A DNA stretch of 64,000 nucleotides from CALRQJ02 sp943370285 (GCA_943370285.1 CALRQJ020000005.1:62001-126000); one strand, 5' to 3'. Positions 32,842-42,579 are shown, counted from the first letter of the stretch. Numbers and translations are program-made. Notes: generated by a model not told the origin, from the sequence alone.

Positions 32842-34151
32842 TACTCTTGTTTTAATATTTTAATTTTCATCCTATAAGTATTGTTTCGTTTGTTACTTTC
32901 TTTATACTGGTTATTAGGGTTTACTTCAATTTCCAGCCAATAATCACCTTTCTTCAATCCTTTAGGTAACAATAAAAATTGTCCTTCGTACATCATGCCA
33001 TAAGTATCGTAACCACCAACCGCTATTCCCTGTTTTTCTGTACCACAACCGGAATAATCTCCAAGTCCATAATTTGGCATATTTTCACCATATCTCTTAT
33101 TAGAAAGATTGCATACATTATCACTGTTACTACATAGACCAGAGTTAAATAAACAGTAACTTACTTTGTTAGCATTAGTGACTGCTACTCTTTTGCTAGA
33201 TGATATTTTAAGCAGCCTAAATTCAACCCATTCATCAATATGAAAATGGTTATGACCCGGATGATCATCTAAATACATGGAGCCCGCCTCAACAACCCGT
33301 TGTTTTATTGAATCTCCTTGTTTATAATAAATTGTTTGCAATACTACTTGACGACTGTTATTTCCATTAGGGCATTTTACCGAGCTATCAACTTCTGTTC
33401 TGCCACAAAACCATTTTTTCGCTCCTTTTATTTCCATTGGTCCATAACCTATATTGGCAATGGTTGCTGCAAAACGCAACTGACCGGGATAAACAGAATC
33501 GTTCCATGCATATTCTTGCACTTGACTTTGGGTGAATGATGGAAGGATAACAAGGTCTGGTAAAAGATCGCCTTGCCCACTTTTACCGGGTGTAACACAT
33601 AATTCCGGATTACTAAAAGAACATCTTTTAACCATCTGAATCTTTGCCGGATGTTTACCAAATACAATAGAAAATGAATCAAGATATCCATCAAACCCGG
33701 CTTTTAAATCTTCTATCACTAGTTTCCAGTATCCATTAGGATTTTGTTTATTATTTAAATATTCCAACCTACCATCAGGAATATATTCACCCGTAAATGG
33801 TGCCTTAGCTTGGTGGATATATTTGGTTGCTTCCATAATAAACTTGGTGTTTGTATAATCCCTTCCCGAATCTCTTCCATTTCTGTTCGTAAGCCAGACA
33901 TTACTTCCATCCGGTGCCTCTAATGTTATCTTTAGATCGCTAACCCTATTGTGCCTAATATTGATAACTACGCTTTCCAAACCATAATTTGTATCGGCGC
34001 TTAATGGTAAATCATACAACTCACATAAAAACTCTTGCCTGTTGTAATCACCTGCATAGTCTTGTATATAACCACCAGAACAAACAAATTTTTGCGCTGA
34101 TACATTTGTAATAAACAGCATCAATCCTATGACAGAAAAAAGATATCTCAT
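32841..34151 (-). CDS. P-domain plus lysyl-oxidase family secreted protein
   Basis: 436 residues. Signal peptide 1-19 (MRYLFSVIGLMLFITNVSA). Residues about 25-165 form a proprotein-convertase P domain (VVINIRHNRVSDLKITLEAP, GYWKLVIEDLKAGFDGYLDSF). Residues about 195-436 form a lysyl-oxidase domain: LPDLVILPSF, DDHPGHNHFHIDEWVEFRLL with copper ligands His300, His302 and His304, and GDYWLEIEVNPNNQYKESN. By eye alignment with human LOX, Lys329 (NKVSYCL) and Tyr384 (YDTYG) match Lys320 and Tyr355, the pair that forms the lysyl-tyrosylquinone cofactor. An active copper amine oxidase acting on protein lysines is therefore plausible. Third gene of five: adjacent to the propeller gene, overlapping the barrel gene by 1 base. 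No T9SS tail is present. Confidence 0.85.
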   Translation of the reverse strand: MRYLFSVIGLMLFITNVSAQKFVCSGGYIQDYAGDYNRQEFLCELYDLPLSADTNYGLESVVINIRHNRVSDLKITLEAPDGSNVWLTNRNGRDSGRDYTNTKFIMEATKYIHQAKAPFTGEYIPDGRLEYLNNKQNPNGYWKLVIEDLKAGFDGYLDSFSIVFGKHPAKIQMVKRCSFSNPELCVTPGKSGQGDLLPDLVILPSFTQSQVQEYAWNDSVYPGQLRFAATIANIGYGPMEIKGAKKWFCGRTEVDSSVKCPNGNNSRQVVLQTIYYKQGDSIKQRVVEAGSMYLDDHPGHNHFHIDEWVEFRLLKISSSKRVAVTNANKVSYCLFNSGLCSNSDNVCNLSNKRYGENMPNYGLGDYSGCGTEKQGIAVGGYDTYGMMYEGQFLLLPKGLKKGDYWLEIEVNPNNQYKESNKRNNTYRMKIKILKQE

Positions 34152-36269
34152 TTAGAATACAGTCTTTTCTACTTTTTTATTTACTTGTTTCAACTGGTTA
34201 CCATTGGGGTTACCATCTTTCGATTTTTCTATCTCAATTTTTTCATTGCAATAGATATAGGTACACTCTCGGCAGTTGGCATCTTTAAATGTAAACTTCA
34301 GACAAAGCTTTGCCGTTAACACACAACATTCAATAGGAGATGCATTTGGCATTGCTACGTTGACATTCACCACTCCATTATTGATAGTGATTAATGTGCC
34401 CGGTTTGTAGATGAGCTCCCTTCCATTTGAATACTGAGAATTATTGAATGGCAAGGAATTTATTGGCTTTGTAAATCCATTACCATTATATGCAGCACTT
34501 AATAAGCTGCCCCAGGTTTTAGGTACATTTTTACAAGGAATGCAATCAGGGTCAGGACTATTAAGTTCGAAATGCTCCACGTTAATTCTAATTTCACTCA
34601 TTTGCACATTACTGTTTAACGTAAACTGTTGGCTGTATATACCCCAAGCATTGGGATTATTTGATGATGTATAATTCGCATTCTGCGGTTCAATGCTCAC
34701 CTGTGTTTGTTGCGGACAACAGGAAGGAGGATTACAAACAATATTCATTAGAAACTCACATGGAGGGCAGGTTTTGTCTCCACATTTTGGCGTAACAATA
34801 AATTTATAGCCGGCACAAGGCAGGTTGTTATACTGGCTAAGATTGATTGGAAATGTTGTACCTGTGGCTATTTGTGCATTGGTTGTTGCATTTATTAATT
34901 GCCACGAAAATGTTTTATTGCATTCACCAATACAGCTATAATTAGCATTCAAGAAACCTGATACTTGTCCTGTGATGAATGAGTGGCTGCTACCACAAGG
35001 TTTTAACAACACAGCCGGATTAGCAGGATTGGATATACTAAAAGCATTTTGAGCCCATGCGCCACAATTGCAATTAGAGCATTCAACGGTGGTATCACAT
35101 ACTTCTACATCACCTAAAAAGGTTTTGTCCCAAGAATTCATTGCCCAATTATTATCAAAATCTATATTTATTCCGGTAGGGGTTCCTGCACCTGTAGCAT
35201 GTTTAAAGCCTACCATTCCATAAAACGGCCCAGGAGTTGTAATCAAATAATCTGAAGTTGCCCAGATAGTTGTATCACATTTTGCTACATTATTTGATTG
35301 CAGTACAATCTGTGAAAATGAAATACCTCCCGCTGCATTTTTTGCACTACTTCCACCAATTAGATAACCAGATAACTGATCAATCCAACTTACACCATTA
35401 AATTTATACTCTAGCACTCTGCTACTGTGTGCACTTGTGGATGTCCAAGCTTGTGTAGTACGTTCTGCCAAAATCATTCGAGCATAATCTTTGCTAAATG
35501 CGATATCAGTTACAGGATTAGTATTTACTGCAAAATTGGTTAACTCAACTGTTTCGACCCCTGTAAAATTTGAGCCGGCAATGCCAATTGAGTGAATGGC
35601 GGTAGTAGTCGAATTAAAATTATTTAGGCTATAAAAAAGCCTTGGATTACCTCCTACATTTCGGATTGCTAATCCGTGAGGCTTTCTATTGTCAGCAGCG
35701 CCACCAGGATCAAAAGGCGGAAAATTAAGCGCTGAATTTGATACATCAACAGCATATATATTACCATCTTTCAGATCAGACACATACAAAAAGCCATTAA
35801 AAAATTTTATGTTACCAAGGCACTTTTGATCTTGCCCGGCCGTATGAAGATCTTTGAATGCAGTTACAGCTCCTGTAACACCGTCTATTTTCCATATTTG
35901 ACCGGTAGATATTCCTGCTACCTGAGATCCATAAAAACCGGTTGCCGTGGTGTAAATATTTCGGTTATTGTCAATGGCAATACCAAAAATGTTTCCCATA
36001 TTGGCTCTTGTCCATGTTGGATCTATGTAGCTATAGGTAGCATAAAAACCAGGTGTCATGGCCCAGCCCGATCCTATTGGCGCTGCAGCAGTATTTTTTG
36101 TTCGAAATATTTCCAAAACCGGGGCCTGTGGAGGTGGAGGTGTATTGTTGGTCCATAAATTACCGCTCATTGTTACTACTGCATCACCGGCCTGTAACAA
36201 TTGTGCTTTTGAAGTATAGCTGTTCAATAAACAACTATACACAATACATATATATAATAGCTTTTTCAT
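34152..36269 (-). CDS. Secreted propeller-like protein with Cys-rich C-terminus
   Basis: 705 residues. Signal peptide (about 1-22, ending SKAQ). Residues about 60-400 look like an NHL/SMP-30-type propeller: MGNIFGIAIDNNRNIYTTAT, GQIWKIDGVTGAVTAF, KFFNGFLYVSDLKDGNIYAVD and KPHGLAIRNVGGNPRLF. After CDTTVECSNCNCGAW the rest is rich in cysteine, with pairs in CCPQQ and CCVLTAKLC and a terminal motif C-L-K-F-T-F-K-D-A-N-C-R-E-C that is shared with the 36298 protein (CIRYTFTDSECRSC). The two therefore carry the same C-terminal module. Not recognised as a named family as a whole. No T9SS tail. Possible substrate or scaffold of the lysyl oxidase encoded next. Confidence 0.7.
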   Translation of the reverse strand: MKKLLYICIVYSCLLNSYTSKAQLLQAGDAVVTMSGNLWTNNTPPPPQAPVLEIFRTKNTAAAPIGSGWAMTPGFYATYSYIDPTWTRANMGNIFGIAIDNNRNIYTTATGFYGSQVAGISTGQIWKIDGVTGAVTAFKDLHTAGQDQKCLGNIKFFNGFLYVSDLKDGNIYAVDVSNSALNFPPFDPGGAADNRKPHGLAIRNVGGNPRLFYSLNNFNSTTTAIHSIGIAGSNFTGVETVELTNFAVNTNPVTDIAFSKDYARMILAERTTQAWTSTSAHSSRVLEYKFNGVSWIDQLSGYLIGGSSAKNAAGGISFSQIVLQSNNVAKCDTTIWATSDYLITTPGPFYGMVGFKHATGAGTPTGINIDFDNNWAMNSWDKTFLGDVEVCDTTVECSNCNCGAWAQNAFSISNPANPAVLLKPCGSSHSFITGQVSGFLNANYSCIGECNKTFSWQLINATTNAQIATGTTFPINLSQYNNLPCAGYKFIVTPKCGDKTCPPCEFLMNIVCNPPSCCPQQTQVSIEPQNANYTSSNNPNAWGIYSQQFTLNSNVQMSEIRINVEHFELNSPDPDCIPCKNVPKTWGSLLSAAYNGNGFTKPINSLPFNNSQYSNGRELIYKPGTLITINNGVVNVNVAMPNASPIECCVLTAKLCLKFTFKDANCRECTYIYCNEKIEIEKSKDGNPNGNQLKQVNKKVEKTVF

Positions 36270-36297
36270 TGTATGTTATGTTTAACTGTTTATTGAA

Positions 36298-38538
36298 TTA
36301 AAATTTTATGTCATTTTCAGAAACTTCATATATCTCCTCTAACGGAACTGGTCCACCAAACTGTGGTTGTCGTGTATAACTAAAGCATTTTACTACACTA
36401 CAACTTCGGCATTCACTGTCTGTAAATGTGTACCTAATACAAAAAGTAATTTTATAGGGGCAACAGCTTAATGTACTTGCCGGAGGCAAACTAATTTTCA
36501 GTTGCAATGGTTTATTATTAATTGTTGTGGCAGCACCCCACCAGCCTATAGTATGATGGCTGTTGCCACCACAACATGGTAATGATGGGAATACACCATT
36601 TACCATAGAAGGGAAAGGACTACTGAAAGTTCCTCCTATAAAATTTCCCCATTGGTTATCATCTTTATTGCAAACCCAGCATTGTGCGTTATTGTTTGAT
36701 GGTGCATAAGAGAACCCTATTAGCTCTGCTTTAAATTGCTTAACCTGTACACCGGGAATACTAATGTTGTTGTTGATTGTAAGCACATCATTTGCATCCG
36801 ATATGGGGCTTGGTCCATTCAATACAATCATATTATCTGTACAATATGTACAAGGACATGGCGGAATGTTAGCCACCAACACGTCTTCATAACATGGTAC
36901 CAATGCATCACCTACAGCACTACCCTGAGAAGTACTAAGCACCAAAAGATTGAATGATGTAACGCTGTTATTGATATTAACATCTACTTCTTGTATTACA
37001 AATGCACCCTGTGCTATAGTAGTTGGATAAAAAAGCGGCACCGCTGCTACCACTGAATTGACTCCCGGCGAAGGAACAAAGGATTGATTTTTTCCCTGAA
37101 CCAAATTGCTGGCATTCAAACTTAAACTTGCATACAACGGATGAGTAAATGTGTTGGCATGATTCATATACAAAGTAGCCGGAGAAGCTACAGCTGAATT
37201 ATTGGCAATCTTTATTTTAACTCTGATTGTTTTGGTAGTTGTGGTAGTTCCAATGCATATGGCATCAACCAATGTAGTTGACATTACACAATTTGCTGCA
37301 GCCATTGAAAAGGCAAAGATATCACTGGTTCCATTGTTTCCTCCTATCGGTTTACCGTCCTTATTTAATGATGTTACCTGCCAAGCGTATTTTCTGCCTG
37401 CTAAAAATTTAGGTGCATCTTTTTCATATTCAAAAATTACGGCAGGAAATGAATCTTTTTCAAAATGAGGCTTGTTGCCTTTATATAACTGTATAGAGTC
37501 TTTCTCAAAATGAGGTTTATTGCCTCTAAAAGCAGCCTCAGGAGACTGATCTCCCTTAATTTCAACGATTCTGATCTTATATGATTCAACTGGAGTTTCG
37601 GTTACAGGAGAAATCCAACTAAATGTTATTTGTTTATCTGTTTGTAATACAGCTGTATTAGCTGGTGATACTAATTTTATTGGCGTTTCTTTTACAGATT
37701 GATTAGTAAAAGAAAAACTGAAGTTCTCACTAGTTCCATTATTACTACCTATTGCTTTGCCTTCTCTGTTCAATGCTTGCACATTCCATACAAAGTCACA
37801 TAAATAAGGAGGTTTACATGGGCCAGTAATTAAATTGTTCACAACTGTTTGTGTAATATTAACAACATCTTTTTCAAAAATTGGCTGATTGGCCTTCATT
37901 GCTTGTACTGCATTTTGACCTTGCATCAATTGCCATACTTTCAATCTATATGTAACTGGTTCCTGGGGTTTAGGTACAACAGGTGTCCATCTAAAACTAA
38001 TTGGTTTTAGTATTTCACTTTCTTTAAATGGGTTGACATTGGCAGGTGCAATAGCTTGTGGTGCTTGGTATGCTTGTTGCTCATTACCTTTTATAGTAAA
38101 TGTCTTACTTTTTTCAACACTTAAAGGAGTTGCACCTGCTGCACCATTACCAAAAAACTGTACACGAAGTTCATATTCCCCAGGGGGTAAAACACAATCT
38201 TGACCTAATAAAGCAACTGCTGCATTGCCACTCCACATCTTACTAACCGATGTAAAATTAGCTTGGGGTGCTGTGTTATTGTTATAAGCGCCGCAAGCAT
38301 TTACTCCTGACTTTTTTATACTTACCAAAATCTTACAGCCTTCCAACATAGGGTCTATTCTGCCATTCGTCATTTTGGCCATAGCGCTAATATTGAGCAT
38401 AGATGTGCCTGTACTCCATTTACTAATATTGGCATCCGGATTTTGAGGCAAACTAATCGTAATACTCGTAACAGGATACTGTTGTGCCATTAGGCAAAAC
38501 GGTAGTATCAACAATAGCAGCAGGATAGTTTTTTTCAT
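36298..38538 (-). CDS. Secreted multi-Fn3 protein with Cys-rich C-terminus
   Basis: 746 residues. Signal peptide (MKKTILLLLLILPFCLMAQ). An N-terminal beta domain (about 20-150, LPPGEYELRVQFF) is followed by at least two Fn3-like modules (ISFRWTPVVPKPQEPVTYRL... about 175-275; ITFSWISPVTETPVESYKI... about 295-410), each with an N-x-P-x-F-E-K-D motif and ending in an aromatic W-x-V-x-x-L-N-x-x-G-K-x-I-G segment. The C-terminal part (about 415-746) contains many Cys residues, some in pairs (CCGG, SCCPY), and the CRSCSVVKC module shared with the 34152 protein. First gene of the envelope operon, 122 bases after the sensor-kinase gene with no clear terminator between. Function unknown. Confidence 0.7.
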   Translation of the reverse strand: MKKTILLLLLILPFCLMAQQYPVTSITISLPQNPDANISKWSTGTSMLNISAMAKMTNGRIDPMLEGCKILVSIKKSGVNACGAYNNNTAPQANFTSVSKMWSGNAAVALLGQDCVLPPGEYELRVQFFGNGAAGATPLSVEKSKTFTIKGNEQQAYQAPQAIAPANVNPFKESEILKPISFRWTPVVPKPQEPVTYRLKVWQLMQGQNAVQAMKANQPIFEKDVVNITQTVVNNLITGPCKPPYLCDFVWNVQALNREGKAIGSNNGTSENFSFSFTNQSVKETPIKLVSPANTAVLQTDKQITFSWISPVTETPVESYKIRIVEIKGDQSPEAAFRGNKPHFEKDSIQLYKGNKPHFEKDSFPAVIFEYEKDAPKFLAGRKYAWQVTSLNKDGKPIGGNNGTSDIFAFSMAAANCVMSTTLVDAICIGTTTTTKTIRVKIKIANNSAVASPATLYMNHANTFTHPLYASLSLNASNLVQGKNQSFVPSPGVNSVVAAVPLFYPTTIAQGAFVIQEVDVNINNSVTSFNLLVLSTSQGSAVGDALVPCYEDVLVANIPPCPCTYCTDNMIVLNGPSPISDANDVLTINNNISIPGVQVKQFKAELIGFSYAPSNNNAQCWVCNKDDNQWGNFIGGTFSSPFPSMVNGVFPSLPCCGGNSHHTIGWWGAATTINNKPLQLKISLPPASTLSCCPYKITFCIRYTFTDSECRSCSVVKCFSYTRQPQFGGPVPLEEIYEVSENDIKF
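37451..37527 (-). repeat. 45-bp tandem duplication inside the Fn3 gene
   Basis: Two copies with a 45-base period encode GNKPHFEKDSIQLYK followed by GNKPHFEKDSF. The copies differ at several bases, so the event is not recent. It inserts exactly 15 residues into one Fn3-like module without breaking the frame. Confidence 0.75.
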
Positions 38539-38660
38539 TGTTTTACATTTATAAGCTCACTCAAAGTATCTATAAATGCAAAGCCTATCAAGCCAGCCTG
38601 TCTTAGCACTAGCTTTAACTGTGCCAATTGCACCAATGACTGAGTAAGCGGTAGAGAAGG

Positions 38661-41606
38661 TTACACTTGTTGTGCTGCAATCCAAGCACTATACAAATCT
38701 CTTGGAATACTGATTGTTGTTGTATTGCCCGGATTGGTTGCTTGGTCAAAGGCAGACATCATATGAATGGTGATGGGCTGTTTACTGAAATGATTGAGTG
38801 CTATAATTCGCTTTTGAATCAGTACTGTTCCATGGCTTTTGTGGAGACTATCTTGCTGCAATCGTTTACTATTGGCTACTCCGATACCATTATCTGTAAT
38901 GGAAATAATTAGGCTTTCTTGTTCTTCCTTTAATGCAACTACAATTTCACCGGGTATTGCAGATGGCATAATACCATGTAACAAAGCATTCTCAAGCAGC
39001 GGTTGTAACATCATGGTAGGTATCATCCAATCTTCGATATCTAATTGTTCACTGATGCTAAGGATGTAAGTGAAACGATTGGAAAAACGCATTTGCTCTA
39101 ACCGCAAATAAATTTTCATATTTTCCAATTCGGTTTCTAAAGGAATAAAATATTGTTGTGCCGCTTCAAAACTCTTACGCAATAAAGAAGCAAAATCACT
39201 TAAATATCTATTGGCATTTTGACGGTCTTGTACATTTATATAATGTTGAATGCTATTTAATGCATTGAACATAAAATGCGGATTCATTAACGAAGTAAAT
39301 GCTTGCTGTTCTAAAGCAGCAGTTTGTACAGTTGCTACTTCTTTAGCTAGCTTTCGTTCCCGTCTTTTCTTTTGCCAACGAAAAATGAAATAGCCCGTAA
39401 TCATTTGAACGAACACAAACACTACAAACCAAAACCAAATAGCTTTCCAAAATGGTGTAGCAATCTCAATATTAATAGTTGAAACTTTGTGACTACTATA
39501 GCCATTTACATCTACTGCCCTTACCTGAATAAGGTGGTTACCACTCGTTAATCGTAAAGTAAGGGTTGTACCAATTACATCTAACCATTGTTGTTTTTCG
39601 CCTAACCGATATTGTAGCTTTTTGAAATACCCATTTAACGCAATGCCAGCGAACTGCATTTGAATATTATAATTACCATAGTCAAGTTGATAAGCAGTAT
39701 TAATGAGTGTATCTCTTTCGTTGATTGTCATTTTAATTAATCGTACCGGAATTATAACTTTTGGTGCCACAAAATTTGTTGGTATAATGGAAATACCACT
39801 TCCTGTTGCTGCATAAATGGTATCTCTATCAAAAACCATTTCATTTATCTCATTACTAGTAAGTCCGTCGTTGACTGTTAAGTTTTGAATGCTGAATTGT
39901 ACTGCTGCTGTATGGGATTGTGTGTAGTTGATTACACTAATTCCTTGTGCTGTACCCAACCAAACCTGACCAAGCTTACCTGTTGTAATTGCTCTTAAGC
40001 CATTGCTTAATAGACCATCTTCATTATTGATGATTCTAATTATTATATCATGCTTCATTACCACTACCCCACTGCCCGATGTTGCTACCCAAACAAGACT
40101 ATCATTTGTAACAGCAATTCCAACTATTCTTTCTCTAAAAAAAGGGTGAATTAATCCAAGTGATTCAAAAGTTTTTTGTTGCACATTGTAACGATGCAAC
40201 CCATCTGTAGATCCATAATATACTAATCCATCTAATCCTTTGGCTAAAGCCATGCCTCTTTTGTATCTAACAATATATGTATTTTTTCCTGTTTTTGTAT
40301 TCAAATGAAGCATACCGGCAAATGAGCCAACCAGCATAGTAGTATCATCATATAGCAAAGCAGTTTTTCCGGCTGCAATTTGTTTATTTCCTTGATAGAA
40401 AATTGGTTTTGTATAATTCAAATAAATGCCATCTTCCGAAATGGTATAAATAGATTTTCCGGCAACAATAATCTTTCGCTGCCTTGATGGTCTTTTCTTA
40501 ATTACAGTATGAATTTTAAATAAACTAGTTGTGGTTTCAATTACTTCACCGTAATAATTACCTGCGATGGTAATGCCATTTTTTCTGTTAATACTTAGAA
40601 AATTATCTCTAGTAAATATTGAGGGTAATGTAACATGTGTCAACCTTTTTTGAGTGTACAATAAAAGCCCTTTATCTACTGTAGCTATCCATTGATTGCC
40701 TTTACTATCTTCATATAGTGTATTGGCTAAATACTCACCACCAATGGTGTACAACCACTTCAAAGTTATTTTATCATACACTGAAATATTCCCCTTAATA
40801 CCAACAAGAAAAATAGTTGTATCATTTACGCCAAAACTACTAAACGGTTCAAATTGCTTTATGGTATCTACGTTAACACTAAAAGGTTTCAGACTTTGTA
40901 GGGTATAAATAAAACACATTCCGTTAGCTGCATCAAAGTCGTATAACTTGGCTTCATCGATAATAACACCAATACGTCTAGAGCCAAAAAATTCAAAAGA
41001 TGCGCTATCAATTAGCCTGCCATTTTCTATCTTATAAAATTCCCAAAATCTCTTTGGTGAAAAATATTTTCCACCAAAGCCTATTTGCAGATTTTTTGCA
41101 GCAGTTCCTATTCTAAAGAATTTTTTACCCATTATACTATGAATGGTATCTAACCGAGTATTTCTAAATACAAAAGAGCCGTTTTCGTTATTGTATTGAA
41201 CACCACTATCAGGTAATGCAAATAAGTTCATATTTACAGTACCGGAAACTTTAGCCAAATCGGTATTCTCTGTTGCATTGATAAATCTGTTTTTAACTTC
41301 ATCAAAATAAGCAGGACTTTGGCGAATACAATTCACCCAAATACGTCCACTTTTTTCCTTTACAATATGTATTACTTCATTATCGGGCAAACCATTGGCT
41401 GTTGTAAATACCTGAAAGTATTTTCCATCAAATCTTGCTACACCTTCATCGGTAGCAATCCATAAAAAACCGTGATTATCTTCTACACATTGATACACAT
41501 GATTACTTGGCAATCCATCGTTAACCGTAAATGCAGTATAATTTTTTTGCTGCGCCAAACAGAACGTAACAAAACAACAGAAGACTATGGCAATGACATA
41601 ACGCAT
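38661..41606 (-). CDS. Propeller/Y_Y_Y sensor histidine kinase (LytS-type), second copy
   Basis: 981 residues with a signal peptide (1-18). Propeller repeats from the start (NDGLPSNHVYQCVEDNHGFLW-type; VARFDGKYFQVF; GNQWIATVDKGLLLY; QVWLGTAQGISVIN), a Y_Y_Y domain (about 640-735, GYFKKLQYRLGEKQQWL and NHLIQVRAVDVNGYS), one membrane span (WFWFVVFVFVQMITGYFIF), then a LytS-type kinase: phospho-acceptor His in LMNPHFMFNALNSIQHY, N box LQPLLENALLHG, ITDNGIGV and SHGTVLIQKRI. It follows its cognate regulator gene by 35 bases and precedes the lysyl-oxidase operon by 122 bases, so it is a good candidate regulator of that operon or of the adhesin gene upstream. Confidence 0.92.
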   Translation of the reverse strand: MRYVIAIVFCCFVTFCLAQQKNYTAFTVNDGLPSNHVYQCVEDNHGFLWIATDEGVARFDGKYFQVFTTANGLPDNEVIHIVKEKSGRIWVNCIRQSPAYFDEVKNRFINATENTDLAKVSGTVNMNLFALPDSGVQYNNENGSFVFRNTRLDTIHSIMGKKFFRIGTAAKNLQIGFGGKYFSPKRFWEFYKIENGRLIDSASFEFFGSRRIGVIIDEAKLYDFDAANGMCFIYTLQSLKPFSVNVDTIKQFEPFSSFGVNDTTIFLVGIKGNISVYDKITLKWLYTIGGEYLANTLYEDSKGNQWIATVDKGLLLYTQKRLTHVTLPSIFTRDNFLSINRKNGITIAGNYYGEVIETTTSLFKIHTVIKKRPSRQRKIIVAGKSIYTISEDGIYLNYTKPIFYQGNKQIAAGKTALLYDDTTMLVGSFAGMLHLNTKTGKNTYIVRYKRGMALAKGLDGLVYYGSTDGLHRYNVQQKTFESLGLIHPFFRERIVGIAVTNDSLVWVATSGSGVVVMKHDIIIRIINNEDGLLSNGLRAITTGKLGQVWLGTAQGISVINYTQSHTAAVQFSIQNLTVNDGLTSNEINEMVFDRDTIYAATGSGISIIPTNFVAPKVIIPVRLIKMTINERDTLINTAYQLDYGNYNIQMQFAGIALNGYFKKLQYRLGEKQQWLDVIGTTLTLRLTSGNHLIQVRAVDVNGYSSHKVSTINIEIATPFWKAIWFWFVVFVFVQMITGYFIFRWQKKRRERKLAKEVATVQTAALEQQAFTSLMNPHFMFNALNSIQHYINVQDRQNANRYLSDFASLLRKSFEAAQQYFIPLETELENMKIYLRLEQMRFSNRFTYILSISEQLDIEDWMIPTMMLQPLLENALLHGIMPSAIPGEIVVALKEEQESLIISITDNGIGVANSKRLQQDSLHKSHGTVLIQKRIIALNHFSKQPITIHMMSAFDQATNPGNTTTISIPRDLYSAWIAAQQV

Positions 41607-41641
41607 GAAAAAAGATAAGCCTTAAATGCTTTTGAAGGTAC

Positions 41642-42418
41642 TTATTTGCTGAACATTAAACTAGCCGATTTCATTTTCTCTAAAAAAACATCTAATTGTC
41701 TTCTACTAATACTCCATTGATTACCATCAACCATTTTTACAATACCCCCATCTGCAGTACTATATTCTTTAATGTATTTTAGGTGAACGATGTATGACTT
41801 ATGTATTCTAGCAAATTGTGTTTCATCTAGCAGTTCTTCAAAGTCTTTTAAAGTTTTGGTGATGACTAATTTTTGCATATCTGCCATGTGAATAATGGTA
41901 TAATTACTATCTGCTTGTAAAGAAACCATATCATCTACCTCAATAAAACTTATGCCTCCAAGTTGTGGTAATGCAATTTTTTTAGGTGATATTTTTTTAT
42001 TGACCGATTCTAGTAAATGTGCCAACAACGCATTATGTTGAAGCTGCATTGGAGGATGTTGAACAGCTTGCTTCAATTTTTCTACTGCAGCTTGTAACTC
42101 AGTAATATTGATGGGTTTTAAAATATAATCTAAAGCACTAGCTTTAATAGCTTGTAAAGCAAATTCGTTATGAGCCGTTACAAAAATTATTTTATACTTT
42201 TCTGCCGGTATGGTTTTAAGCAATTCAAATCCATTTTCTCCCGGCATACTAATATCGAGAAATAAAACTGCTGCTTCGTGTTGATTAAGCCACTCCCTTG
42301 CCTTGGCTGCACTGCTTACCATTCCGGCTACTTCTATCCCCTCGCAATCATGCTTCAACATAAAAGCAAGGTTGTTTAAGTTATTGGTTTCATCATCAAT
42401 CAGCAAAGCTTTCAACAT
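41642..42418 (-). CDS. LytTR-family response regulator, second copy
   Basis: 258 residues. Receiver domain 1-120 (MLKALLIDDETNNLNNLAF; phospho-acceptor Asp in VLFLDISMPGENGFELL, about residue 56; Lys in YILKPINITEL), then a LytTR DNA-binding domain (about 150-250): IALPQLGGISFIEVDDMVSL, ITKTLKDFEELL and FARIHKSYIVHLKYI. Unlike the first pair in this window, the regulator gene comes before the kinase gene. 161 bases separate its start from the adhesin gene, with a strong terminator between; the only promoter-like sequence seen is a TAACTTTA near the start without a well-placed -33 box. Confidence 0.92.
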   Translation of the reverse strand: MLKALLIDDETNNLNNLAFMLKHDCEGIEVAGMVSSAAKAREWLNQHEAAVLFLDISMPGENGFELLKTIPAEKYKIIFVTAHNEFALQAIKASALDYILKPINITELQAAVEKLKQAVQHPPMQLQHNALLAHLLESVNKKISPKKIALPQLGGISFIEVDDMVSLQADSNYTIIHMADMQKLVITKTLKDFEELLDETQFARIHKSYIVHLKYIKEYSTADGGIVKMVDGNQWSISRRQLDVFLEKMKSASLMFSK

Positions 42419-42516
42419 CTATAATTACTTTAAACTAAAGTTAGCTATTGTAGTAGAAGTTTAATAGCAATTCTGCAAAACTGCTTTTTGATTGAGTAAA
42501 CGGTAATTTGAAGAAA

Positions 42517-42552
42517 TTAAAAAAAAGCAGGTTGCTTAACAGCAACCTGCTT
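42517..42552 (-). terminator. Strong terminator after the adhesin gene
   Basis: Perfect 12-bp stem AAGCAGGTTGCT / AGCAACCTGCTT around a 4-base loop. On the minus strand it is followed by a run of T. It isolates the adhesin gene from the LytTR/LytS pair. Confidence 0.9.
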
Positions 42553-42579
42553 GAAACTAAATATAATATCAAAGTTTGA

